DNA of 13,646 nucleotides, taken from positions 1 through 13,646 of the forward strand of contig CAJOLO010000052.1 in the NCBI GenBank assembly GCA_905235345.1, in the 5' to 3' direction. The translations under genes and the position numbers were made by a program. Position 1 is the stretch's first letter. Every line of letters begins with the position of its first letter. Positions 6,807 through 13,646 of this stretch are shown piece after piece. The notes under the pieces were generated by a model that saw only the letters and a program-made list of their open reading frames with translations, did no database searches and was not told the origin of the DNA. The stretch comes from an uncultured Lachnospiraceae bacterium. GTDB lineage: Bacteria; Bacillota; Clostridia; Lachnospirales; Lachnospiraceae.

Positions 6807-8642
6807 ATGGATAACGAGAATGTGAATCAGGAGAACAGGGCAGAAGAAGATTTGACACCTGAGAATAAGCAGGTGAATGAAACTTCTGGCAGATTTGGTG
6901 AAACACAGGATGGTATTAAGCAGACAGAGACGGAGAATGTGCAGAACTCTGAGCGTACTGAAAACACTCCACAGCAATCGTCTTATCATTTAGATAAGAC
7001 TGAGATTCCGGTATCGAAAGAATATGTTTCCAATCAGCAAGGAAACAGTTCGTATGGACAACAGGCACCTCAGGGACAGCCGAATCCGGCAACCGCATCG
7101 CAGGTACAAGGTGATTACCGGGGAAGTAATCCGTACCAGACAGGTTCATATACGTCAGGTAATCCGTACCAGAATGGTAATGCATACGGACAAGGTATAT
7201 ATACGGGTGATAATTTCGCAAACTATACAGAAGAGCCTAAGAAGAAAAAGAAAGCTAAGAAGACTAAGAATAAGAAAGAGGGAAGCGGTAAAGGCAAAAA
7301 AGTTGTCGGATTTATTGCTTCAGCGGCTGCATTTGGTGTTATTGCAGGTGGTGTGATGGTAGGAGTTAATGCCATAGGTAATAAAGCCTTAGGCAATAAC
7401 AATAGAACGACCGCCGAGATAGCAACGGTAACGACCGCTGACAGTGGAATGAAGGAGAGTACGACTGATAATACGGTTGCAGATGTGGCAGAGGAAGTGA
7501 TGCCGTCAATTGTTTCAATAACCAATACATCGGTTCAGGTGGTTCGTTCATGGTTCCAGTCTTATGAGCAGGAGGTTGAAGGTGCAGGTTCGGGAATCAT
7601 CATTGGACAAACAGATGATGAGATCCTTGTGGCAACCAATAATCATGTTATTGAGGGAGCTAAAGAGATAACGGTATCATTCAGTGATGAAACTGCAGTT
7701 GCAGCGACGGTTAAGGGTGCGGATACAGCCATGGATCTTGCGGTTGTTGCAATCGATGTTGATGACATTGAAGAGGATACCTTAAGTAAGATTAAGGTAG
7801 CGGCACTTGGCTCTTCAGATGATATAAGAGTGGGTGAGAGTGCAATTGCTATCGGTAATGCATTAGGTTATGGTCAGTCTGTAACGGTAGGTTATATTAG
7901 TGCTTTGGACAGAGAGGTTGATGCCGACGGAAAGACCATGAAGCTTCTTCAGACAGATGCTGCGATTAATCCTGGTAACAGTGGCGGTGCACTTCTTAAT
8001 TCCAAGGGTGAGGTTATTGGTATCAATACAATGAAGTATGTTGACAGCACTGTTGAGGGAATGGGCTATGCGATTCCTATTTCCAAAGCAATTCCTATTA
8101 TTAACGAGCTTATGAATCAGAAGGTCATTAAGGAGAGTGAGCAGGGTTATCTAGGAATATCGGGAAGCGATAGCACAGATGAATTTGCACAGAACTTCAA
8201 TATGCCTACGGGTGTTTATGTAGTAAAGATTATTGAGGATTCTCCGGCAGATAAATGCGGACTTAAAGCCGGTGACATTATTACACAGTTTGCAGGCAGG
8301 GATGTTTCGACAATGGAAGAGCTTCAGGGTATTCTAAGTAATAAGGAAGCCGGAGAAGAGATTGAGATGGTGGTTCAGAGAAATAATGAAAAAGGTGAGT
8401 ACAAGGAGGTTAACCTTACAGTAACTCTGGGCGCTAAGAAGGATATGCCGTCCAACGAAAAGGATACAAAAAAATCAAAATCAAATAAGAATGATAATGA
8501 TGATGACAGTAATGATGATGCAGAAGATAATGGCGACTATCCGGATTATAATGAGGTATATCCTGATGATGATAGCAATGGATATCAGGATATGAATCCG
8601 GAAGATTTCTTCCGTCAGTTTGAGGAGTATTTTAATCGTTAA
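6807..8642 (+). CDS. htrA: HtrA-type membrane-anchored serine protease with one PDZ domain
   Basis: The 611-residue envelope quality-control protease cleaves misfolded exported proteins. A cytoplasmic N-terminus of about 165 residues is rich in Gln, Asn, Gly, Ser and Glu, with two N-P-Y-Q repeats, and ends in a Lys cluster. A single transmembrane anchor follows at about 166-192, then a linker. The trypsin-like domain has its triad in N-N-H-V-I-E-G (His280), T-A-M-D-L-A-V (Asp310) and N-P-G-N-S-G-G-A (Ser392). One PDZ domain covers about 448-550, with Y-L-G-I-S-G and the S-P-A-D-K-C-G-L-K-A-G-D-I-I segment. The tail of about 60 residues is dominated by Asp and Asn. I chose the ATG at 6807 because A-A-A-G-G-C-A-G-G (6790-6798) lies just upstream; the in-frame ATG at 6768 has no ribosome binding site and would add 13 residues. 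The gene stands alone, closed by terminators. Confidence 0.92.
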   Translation: MDNENVNQENRAEEDLTPENKQVNETSGRFGETQDGIKQTETENVQNSERTENTPQQSSYHLDKTEIPVSKEYVSNQQGNSSYGQQAPQGQPNPATASQVQGDYRGSNPYQTGSYTSGNPYQNGNAYGQGIYTGDNFANYTEEPKKKKKAKKTKNKKEGSGKGKKVVGFIASAAAFGVIAGGVMVGVNAIGNKALGNNNRTTAEIATVTTADSGMKESTTDNTVADVAEEVMPSIVSITNTSVQVVRSWFQSYEQEVEGAGSGIIIGQTDDEILVATNNHVIEGAKEITVSFSDETAVAATVKGADTAMDLAVVAIDVDDIEEDTLSKIKVAALGSSDDIRVGESAIAIGNALGYGQSVTVGYISALDREVDADGKTMKLLQTDAAINPGNSGGALLNSKGEVIGINTMKYVDSTVEGMGYAIPISKAIPIINELMNQKVIKESEQGYLGISGSDSTDEFAQNFNMPTGVYVVKIIEDSPADKCGLKAGDIITQFAGRDVSTMEELQGILSNKEAGEEIEMVVQRNNEKGEYKEVNLTVTLGAKKDMPSNEKDTKKSKSNKNDNDDDSNDDAEDNGDYPDYNEVYPDDDSNGYQDMNPEDFFRQFEEYFNR

Positions 8643-8659
8643 TATGATTCTATATAGTT

Positions 8660-8690
8660 AAAGTCTCGCTTTTGCGAGACTTTAATTATT
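8660..8690 (+). terminator. Hairpin terminator after htrA (first of two)
   Basis: The perfect 10-bp stem AAAGTCTCGC (8660-8669) / GCGAGACTTT (8674-8683) has a TTTT loop and is followed by a T-rich but interrupted tract. It lies 18 bases after the htrA stop codon. Confidence 0.75.
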
Positions 8691-8695
8691 TGTAC

Positions 8696-8740
8696 AAAAA
8701 GTCGCCGGAGGCAGTAATACCTGCCTCCGGCGACTTTTTT
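8696..8740. terminator. Strong bidirectional terminator after htrA (second of two)
   Basis: A perfect 19-bp stem pairs 8696-8714 with 8721-8739 around a 6-base TAATAC loop. The upper stem is GC-rich, with a run of A before it and six T at the end, so it can stop transcription from either side. It insulates the downstream transporter operon from htrA. Confidence 0.9.
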
Positions 8741-8840
8741 GTAATGTAAATCTATTTGATTTTATTTTTCAATAGATGATAGTATCCCTGTACTATTTGT
8801 GAAAAAAATGTGAAAGAGGAGAATAAAATTAAAATAACTA

Positions 8841-8869
8841 TTGACCATTGGTCATTTTTGTAGTATATT
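8841..8869 (+). promoter_or_regulatory. Promoter of the MMPL/heptad-protein operon
   Basis: TTGACC (8841-8846, 5 of 6) and TATATT (8864-8869, 5 of 6) are separated by exactly 17 bp, giving a start near 8876 and a leader of about 93 bases. The -35 box is embedded in a perfect palindrome, a typical repressor arrangement. The gap 8741-8840 upstream holds only an AT-rich stretch with a small ATAGTA/TACTAT hairpin (8779-8796). Confidence 0.75.
8842..8854. promoter_or_regulatory. Candidate TetR operator 1, over the -35 box
   Basis: TGACCATTGGTCA is a perfect 6+1+6 palindrome overlapping the -35 hexamer. Binding would occlude RNA polymerase. The partial TetR gene at 13500 is the nearest candidate regulator; that link is inference. 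Confidence 0.65.
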
Positions 8870-8886
8870 CTTTTTGAAATAAAAAA

Positions 8887-8899
8887 TGACCGATGTTCA
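8887..8899. promoter_or_regulatory. Candidate TetR operator 2, just past the transcription start
   Basis: TGACCGATGTTCA matches operator 1 at 11 of 13 positions and lies 45 bp downstream of it. Its right half, ATGTTCA (8893-8899), also forms a perfect 7-bp inverted repeat with TGAACAT (8905-8911), so a third half-site or an RNA hairpin exists here. Confidence 0.5.
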
Positions 8900-8968
8900 T
8901 TTTTTGAACATGAGATAGTAATAATGTGTTTTACAAAAAAGAAAGTCATTTTGAAAGGAGCGAGAAAA

Positions 8969-11080
8969 ATGATAGCAGTCGGTAAATGGATTACCAGACA
9001 CAAGGCATTAATCATCATTTTAAGTATTTTACTGATCATTCCGTCAATAATAGGAATGATTAAGACAAGAACCAACTATGACCTGTTAAGTTACCTTCCG
9101 GATTCTTTAGAGACGGTTTCCGGTCAGGATATAATGGTGGATGAGTTTGGTATGGGCGGATTTTCCATGATTATAGTGGAAGGTATGGAAATGAAGGACG
9201 TCAGTGCACTTAAGGAAGAGATTATGAATGTAGATCATGTTGAAAATGTGATATGGTACGACAGTATAATGGATATCACGGTTCCCACAGAGATGCTGCC
9301 GGAGAAATATCAGGAGGCATTGTTTAACGGAGATGCCACAATGATGATAGCATTGTTTGACGATACAACATCAGCGGATAATTCCATGAATGCCGTGACC
9401 GATATAAGAAAGCTTGTCAATGAGCAATGCTTTATATCAGGAATGACAGCTCTGGTTACGGATGTTAAGGATTTAGCACTTTCACAGATTCCTGTATATG
9501 TGGTGATTGCAGCAATTTCAACATTTATAGTGCTTATAATTACTATGGATTCGTTCTTTACACCGATTATATTTCTCTCAGGAATTGGTCTTGCCATACT
9601 TTATAATCTTGGAACCAATTATTTTCTCGGAGAAACCAGTTATATTACAACAGCGCTTACAGCAGTTCTTCAGTTGGGTGTGACTATGGATTATTCCATC
9701 TTTCTGTTGGAGAGTTACAGGGCGAATAAAGAGAGGTTTCCGGATGATAAAGAACGTGCAATGGCACATGCAATTTCCAATACATTTGTTTCCGTGTGCG
9801 GAAGTTCACTGACAACCATTGCCGGATTCATGGCACTGTGCGTTATGACATTTGCTCTGGGGCGGGATCTCGGAATTGTAATGTCAAAGGGAGTTCTTCT
9901 TGGAGTTATTGTGTGTGTGACAGTATTACCGTGTCTTATCTTAGTATTCGATAAACAGATAGAGAGATGGAGTCATAAAGAGTGGATACCTGAGTTTCAT
10001 AAACTTTCAAATGGCATATTAAAATGCCGGTGGGTTGCAATTGCTCTTTTTGTAATTTTATTTGTTCCGGCAGCATATGGTAATAACCATGTATCCATAT
10101 ATTATAACCTTGACAGAGGACTTCCTGAGGATATACCTTCATCTGTTGCCAACAGGAAGTTAGAGGAAGAATTCAATATGAGCGTCATGCATATGGCTTT
10201 GCTTCCGGCGGGTCTTGATTCGACTGAAAAGCGTCAAGTAATCAAGGATATGAAGAATGTTGACGGGGTTAAGTGGGTAATCGGAATGAATTCAGTACTT
10301 GGTGCTGATGTTCCTGAGTCAATGGTGCCTACGAAGTTTAAGGAAGCAATGACAAGCGATAATTACGAGCAGATGTTCATATGCTCTAATTATAAGACGG
10401 CTTCGGAAGAGGTTAATGAACAGATAGCAGAGCTTTCGAGGATTGTAAAGGAAGTTGATGAGTCGTCGATGATAATCGGTGAGGCACCGCTTACCAAGGA
10501 TCTTATGGATACGACTAATGTAGATCTTAAGAGAGTTAATTATCTTTCGATTGCTGCAATATTCATAATCATATTGATAACGTTCAGGTCTATATCACTT
10601 CCGATCATACTGGTTGCGGTTATTGAGTTTGCGATATATGTGAATATGTCATTTCCGTATTACAGTCATACGTCACTGGTGTTCGTAGCCAGTATTGTAA
10701 TCGGAAGTATTCAGCTTGGGGCAACAGTTGATTATGCCATACTTATGACATCAAGATATGTGAAGGAACGTGTGTGTGGCAAGGATAAGAAGGAGGCTGT
10801 ATCAATTGCGCATAAAGCTTCGATTAAGTCGATTATAATCAGTGGATCCTGCTTTTTTGCATCTACATTCGGTATCACGCTGTACTCAAGTATCGATATG
10901 ATCGGTTCGATATGTACATTATTGGCACGTGGAGCGGTTATCAGTGTAATCGTGGTTGTCACTGTACTTCCGGCATTACTGTGGGTATTTGATCCGGTAA
11001 TCTGCAAGACTACATGGCGGCTTCGTCATGTTAATGAGGGAAAGAAAGCAGGGCAGGAGAATGTAATAGAGAATGTGTAA
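8969..11080 (+). CDS. MMPL-family (RND superfamily) transporter
   Basis: This 703-residue polytopic membrane protein has the two-fold RND architecture: TM1 near residues 13-32, an extracellular domain of about 140 residues, TM2-6 near 175-330, TM7 near 353-372, a second extracellular domain, and TM8-12 near 525-690. The TM4-type segments carry paired Asp-Tyr motifs, G-V-T-M-D-Y-S (Asp241-Tyr242) and G-A-T-V-D-Y-A (Asp588-Tyr589). In mycobacterial MmpL3 the matching pairs form the proton-relay site, so a proton-driven pump is likely. Substrates of the family are mostly lipids and hydrophobic compounds; none can be assigned here. The ATG at 8969 has AAGGAG (8955-8960) 8 bases upstream, whereas the in-frame ATG at 8924 has none. 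It is first in an operon with the heptad-repeat protein, under a promoter with TetR-like operators. Confidence 0.88.
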   Translation: MIAVGKWITRHKALIIILSILLIIPSIIGMIKTRTNYDLLSYLPDSLETVSGQDIMVDEFGMGGFSMIIVEGMEMKDVSALKEEIMNVDHVENVIWYDSIMDITVPTEMLPEKYQEALFNGDATMMIALFDDTTSADNSMNAVTDIRKLVNEQCFISGMTALVTDVKDLALSQIPVYVVIAAISTFIVLIITMDSFFTPIIFLSGIGLAILYNLGTNYFLGETSYITTALTAVLQLGVTMDYSIFLLESYRANKERFPDDKERAMAHAISNTFVSVCGSSLTTIAGFMALCVMTFALGRDLGIVMSKGVLLGVIVCVTVLPCLILVFDKQIERWSHKEWIPEFHKLSNGILKCRWVAIALFVILFVPAAYGNNHVSIYYNLDRGLPEDIPSSVANRKLEEEFNMSVMHMALLPAGLDSTEKRQVIKDMKNVDGVKWVIGMNSVLGADVPESMVPTKFKEAMTSDNYEQMFICSNYKTASEEVNEQIAELSRIVKEVDESSMIIGEAPLTKDLMDTTNVDLKRVNYLSIAAIFIIILITFRSISLPIILVAVIEFAIYVNMSFPYYSHTSLVFVASIVIGSIQLGATVDYAILMTSRYVKERVCGKDKKEAVSIAHKASIKSIIISGSCFFASTFGITLYSSIDMIGSICTLLARGAVISVIVVVTVLPALLWVFDPVICKTTWRLRHVNEGKKAGQENVIENV

Positions 11081-11092
11081 TTCAGATATGTT

Positions 11093-11113
11093 TACTATTC
11101 GCTGTGAATAGTA
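11093..11113 (+). other. Intercistronic hairpin between the MMPL and heptad-protein genes
   Basis: An 8-bp perfect stem, TACTATTC (11093-11100) / GAATAGTA (11106-11113), has a 5-base loop and no T tract, so it is not a standard terminator. It could stabilise or process the transcript and adjust the ratio of the two proteins. Confidence 0.45.
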
Positions 11114-11164
11114 TCGAGATATGATATTAATAGTGTGCAGACACATGAAAAGGAGGAATTTCTT

Positions 11165-13333
11165 ATGAAATCATTGAAACGGGCGGCTGCAGTTACATTA
11201 TCGGCATCAATGGCAGCAGGGCTTATAGCAGGACCGGTAACAACAACTTATGCAGCAGAGAATGTGGAAAAGGAAGAGACAGTATATATTAATCAGACGG
11301 CGACAGGTGATATCAAGAGTGTAACGGTTTCAGACTGGTTGAAAAATGTTACGGGAACCGGTGAGATTAAGGATAAGTCCAGTCTTAAGGATATTAAGAA
11401 TGTTAAAGGTGATGAGGAGTTTACAGAAAGTAATGGTAATCTGACATGGAAGGCTGATAACGCTGATATATATTATCAGGGAACTACAACAGATAAGCCA
11501 CCGGTAGGCATTGAGCTTTCATATAAACTTGATGGGAAGAGTGTAAGTGCAGATGAGCTTGCGGGTAAGTCCGGTAACGTTGAGATCACTATACAGTATA
11601 TTAATGAGACGGGGTATGAGGACGAGATAAACGGTGTGACAACTAAGCTTAAGAGTCCATTTATTATGGCATCGGCAGTTATACTTCCTGTTGATAACTT
11701 CAGTGAAGTTGAGGTGAGCCAAGGTAAGATTGTTTCAGAGGGAAGTAATCAGATTCTTCTGGCTTACGGAATGCCGGGATTTATTGACAGTCTGAAACTT
11801 GCTGATGATATGAAAGAGAAGTTGGATAATAACTTAAGTGATACTGTTACGATAAAGGCAAAGGTTACGGATTTTGAGCTTAATTCCATTTACACTGTTG
11901 CAACATCTGATGAACTTACCAATGTTGACCTTGATGAGAACAGTGATCTTGATGATCTTGAGAATGCGATAGATGAGTTGGAGGATGCATCTGAAACATT
12001 GGTTTCGGGAACATCTTCATTATCAGAGGGGATAGGAACACTCAGTGATAATTTCTCTGAGTATGCAACGGGAGTTTCTGATTTGAAAAGTGGTGCGTCG
12101 AATCTTTCCAAAGGAGCCGGTAAGCTTTCTAACGGTATCAGCCAATATACTGATGGCGTGAAGTCTGTTACGGACGGAGCAAAGGATTATGTCAAGGGAA
12201 CCGATAGTCTTACAGCAGGAATTAAGAATTATGTGGCAGGGGAGAAACAGATTACCGACGGGGTTAATAAGTTATATGAAGGAAGCAAGGATTTTCCGGC
12301 AAAGTACAGTGCATTTTCAGCAGGACTTACTCAGTATCTGGATAGTGTAAGTACGATTTCTGATGGAACAGGACAGCTTAAGACCGGAACAGCAGATCTT
12401 TCGGCAGGTGTTAAGAAGACAAAGACAGAGATTGTGTCACAGTTGACAGATACAACAACCAAACTTACAGGACTCAAAGATACACTGTCTGCGTCCCTGA
12501 CTGCAGTAGGTGCAGATGCAGGGACTATTGGGAGTGCAACAGGAAAACTTTCTGCTTATATTAATGCTGAAGATAATGGATTGACACCGGAACAGCGTGC
12601 TGCTTTAGGAGAGATACTTCAGGAATTGGCACCGGCGGTTGCTGATGAGGGGGATAAACTGGCAAGTCTGAAGACTGCTTTAGGTGGGTTTGAAGTTCCT
12701 GCCATGGATTCGTCAGGATTAGATGAACTTGTAAACGGGGCAGAAACGATTGCATCAAAGACTGCGGAACTTGATGCTGGAGTGAAGGCGCTTGTTGCTA
12801 AAAATGATGAAATAAAGAAGGGAAGTGCAGATATTGGAGCAGGTATTACAACAGTAACGGGTGGCCTTGCGGGTATATATGAAGGTATCAATAAACTTAG
12901 TGAGAATAATGACACTCTGGTTACCGGAGCAGAAACTCTTGAGAAAAGCGGTGCACTTCTTACAAGTGGTATAGGTGAGCTAACCTCAAGTACAAAGTCA
13001 CTTACAAGTAATGCAGTACAACTTTCAAAGGGAGCTAAGAATCTGTCAAGCGGTGCAGCATCGCTTGATAAAGCAACCGGAAAGGTTGGTGATGGTATTG
13101 GAGAATTATCGGAGGGGGCAGTTGAACTTTCGGATGGAATGAGTGAGTTCAAGACAAAGGGTACAGATAAGCTTAGAAACGAGTATGATGAAAATGTTAA
13201 GACTGTACTGGATCGTTTTGATTCGCTTACCGGTGAAGCAGGACAGTATAATACTTTTTCAGGACTTGCAGACGGAATGGATGGAAAGGTTAAATTTATC
13301 TTCCAGACTGAAGAGATTAAGGCAGGGGACTGA
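11165..13333 (+). CDS. Secreted X-X-X-Leu-X-X-Gly heptad-repeat protein (YhgE/Pip-like)
   Basis: The 722-residue exported protein has a signal peptide with a K-S-L-K-R-start, an Ala/Leu core and probable cleavage after residue 30 or 31 (T-Y-A-A-E). A beta-rich domain of about 230 residues follows. Two long tracts of Leu/Gly heptads run at about 282-420 and 570-690 (for example A-S-N-L-S-K-G then A-G-K-L-S-N-G), with a helical, Thr/Ala-rich segment between them. The heptads resemble the extracellular part of YhgE/Pip and of EsaA. Unlike YhgE, it has no C-terminal membrane domain; it ends in a G-K-V-K-F-I-F-Q-T-E-type motif. Its place directly after the MMPL permease suggests an extracellular partner of the pump. 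The ATG at 11165 has AAAAGGAGG (11148-11156) 8 bases upstream, so it is preferred over the upstream GTG at 11135. Function is unproven. Confidence 0.82.
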   Translation: MKSLKRAAAVTLSASMAAGLIAGPVTTTYAAENVEKEETVYINQTATGDIKSVTVSDWLKNVTGTGEIKDKSSLKDIKNVKGDEEFTESNGNLTWKADNADIYYQGTTTDKPPVGIELSYKLDGKSVSADELAGKSGNVEITIQYINETGYEDEINGVTTKLKSPFIMASAVILPVDNFSEVEVSQGKIVSEGSNQILLAYGMPGFIDSLKLADDMKEKLDNNLSDTVTIKAKVTDFELNSIYTVATSDELTNVDLDENSDLDDLENAIDELEDASETLVSGTSSLSEGIGTLSDNFSEYATGVSDLKSGASNLSKGAGKLSNGISQYTDGVKSVTDGAKDYVKGTDSLTAGIKNYVAGEKQITDGVNKLYEGSKDFPAKYSAFSAGLTQYLDSVSTISDGTGQLKTGTADLSAGVKKTKTEIVSQLTDTTTKLTGLKDTLSASLTAVGADAGTIGSATGKLSAYINAEDNGLTPEQRAALGEILQELAPAVADEGDKLASLKTALGGFEVPAMDSSGLDELVNGAETIASKTAELDAGVKALVAKNDEIKKGSADIGAGITTVTGGLAGIYEGINKLSENNDTLVTGAETLEKSGALLTSGIGELTSSTKSLTSNAVQLSKGAKNLSSGAASLDKATGKVGDGIGELSEGAVELSDGMSEFKTKGTDKLRNEYDENVKTVLDRFDSLTGEAGQYNTFSGLADGMDGKVKFIFQTEEIKAGD

Positions 13334-13379
13334 TTGACAGAAAGTATTTGCCGGATGATTGTAATTTTATAAATAGCAG

Positions 13380-13421
13380 ACAGGACCGGGCAACTTATAA
13401 AAAAAGGTGTTACGGTCCTGT
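13380..13421. repeat. Inverted repeat with 9-bp arms upstream of tetR
   Basis: ACAGGACCG (13380-13388) and CGGTCCTGT (13413-13421) are perfect inverted arms with a 24-base AT-rich spacer containing seven A. No T tract follows, so it is a poor terminator. The arms are 33 bp apart, about three helical turns, so paired protein sites are possible. The gap 13334-13499 contains no gene. Confidence 0.5.
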
Positions 13422-13449
13422 TGAAAAGTATGGGGATATGTAATAATAT
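13421..13449 (+). promoter_or_regulatory. Candidate tetR promoter
   Basis: TTGAAA (13421-13426, 5 of 6) and TAATAT (13444-13449, 4 of 6) are spaced 17 bp. A perfect TATAAT at 13451-13456 follows but has no matching -35 box. A perfect TTGACA at 13334-13339, right after the preceding stop codon, also lacks a -10 at standard spacing. Confidence 0.35.
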
Positions 13450-13451
13450 AT

Positions 13452-13474
13452 ATAATTGAGGTTTCCTCTATTAT
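13452..13474. promoter_or_regulatory. Palindrome upstream of tetR, candidate autoregulatory operator
   Basis: A 23-bp palindrome has GAGG (13458-13461) and CCTC (13465-13468) around a TTT centre, extended by ATAAT and ATTAT outer arms, with 10 of 11 positions paired. It overlaps a TATAAT and ends 25 bases before the tetR start. Its core differs from the TGACC-type palindromes before the MMPL gene. Confidence 0.45.
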
Positions 13475-13499
13475 TACGTTATGTATCGGAGATGATGAT

Positions 13500-13646
13500 T
13501 TGGGTAAGATTGAAGAAAATAAGAGAAAGAAGAGAGATGCAATAGCCAATTCTGCATTTACTCTGTTTATAGACAACGGAATTAAACATACATCAATAGC
13601 AGATATCATGAAAAAGGCAGGACTTGCAAAGGGAACATTCTACCTT
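13500..13646 (+). CDS. TetR/AcrR-family transcriptional regulator, N-terminal part
   Basis: The 49 visible codons encode the TetR DNA-binding domain: a basic start (K-I-E-E-N-K-R-K-K-R), helix 1 (A-I-A-N-S-A-F-T-L-F), the I-D-N-G-I-K-H-T-S-I turn, and the helix-turn-helix S-I-A-D-I-M-K-K-A-G-L-A-K-G-T-F-Y. The rest, including the ligand-binding domain, lies beyond the window. The start is a TTG, supported by GGAG (13488-13491) 8 bases upstream; the two ATG codons nearby (13492, 13495) are in another frame and stop soon. It lies 166 bp after the heptad-protein gene on the same strand. TetR regulators next to MMPL pumps usually repress them, and palindromes suited to TetR dimers precede the MMPL operon. 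Confidence 0.88.
   Translation, partial: MGKIEENKRKKRDAIANSAFTLFIDNGIKHTSIADIMKKAGLAKGTFYL

Noticed and set aside
7223..7525. Hydrophobic minus-strand open frame within htrA
   Set aside because: It is the antisense of the Lys cluster and membrane anchor codons; the hydrophobicity comes from complementing AAG/AAA runs.
8924..8968. Upstream in-frame ATG for the MMPL gene
   Set aside because: No ribosome binding site, and the extra residues are Lys-rich and unlike MMPL starts; AAGGAG supports 8969.
12619..13152. Minus-strand open frame of 177 codons inside the heptad-protein gene
   Set aside because: It is a Ser/Pro/Ala-rich mirror of the Leu/Gly repeat on the + strand and has no ribosome binding site or recognisable domain; it is an artefact of biased composition.
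13380..13421. Intrinsic terminator after the heptad-protein gene
   Set aside because: The loop is 24 bases and no T tract follows on the + strand, so termination here is not supported.

Overview
The window looks like chromosome from a low-to-moderate GC Firmicute of class Clostridia, most likely Lachnospiraceae. The evidence is AT-rich intergenic DNA, strong AAGGAGG-type ribosome binding sites, Gram-positive-type topoisomerase subunits, a membrane-anchored HtrA with a long cytoplasmic N-terminus, and an MMPL transporter paired with a secreted X-X-X-Leu-X-X-Gly heptad protein. Every gene I can support is on the + strand. I saw no tRNA, rRNA, CRISPR array or transposase gene.

Region 1 (1-931) is degraded. 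It holds the C-terminal part of an ABC-2-type permease that ends before its expected last membrane segment. The ATP-binding half of a sensor histidine kinase, lacking its sensor and His-box domains, follows directly. The arrangement suggests an internal deletion in an ABC transporter/two-component locus. Region 2 (932-2040) has a small two-helix membrane protein whose gene overlaps a YbjQ-family gene, then an 89-residue conserved-type hypothetical protein with a terminator built into the end of its coding sequence.

Region 3 (2041-6656) is a type IIA topoisomerase operon: an ATPase/TOPRIM B subunit (ParE/GyrB) and a ParC/GyrA-type A subunit without a recognisable GyrA box, so probably topoisomerase IV. 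Between them lies a 225-bp block of nested inverted and direct repeats that looks like a miniature inverted-repeat element. Region 4 (6657-8740) is htrA, a membrane-anchored trypsin-like protease with one PDZ domain. It is preceded by a promoter and by GTCACA-type half-sites spaced 11 and 22 bp apart, and followed by two strong hairpins, the second a textbook bidirectional terminator.

Region 5 (8741-13646) is an export-type operon: an MMPL/RND-superfamily permease, a secreted heptad-repeat protein, and the start of a TetR-family regulator that runs off the window. A promoter with a perfect 13-bp palindrome over its -35 box and a degenerate second copy downstream precedes the permease, which is the usual arrangement for TetR repression. 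The partial TetR is the obvious candidate repressor. A different 23-bp palindrome lies over a -10-like box just upstream of tetR. The substrate of the transporter cannot be read from the sequence. This region and the repeat element between the topoisomerase genes are the most interesting parts of the window.
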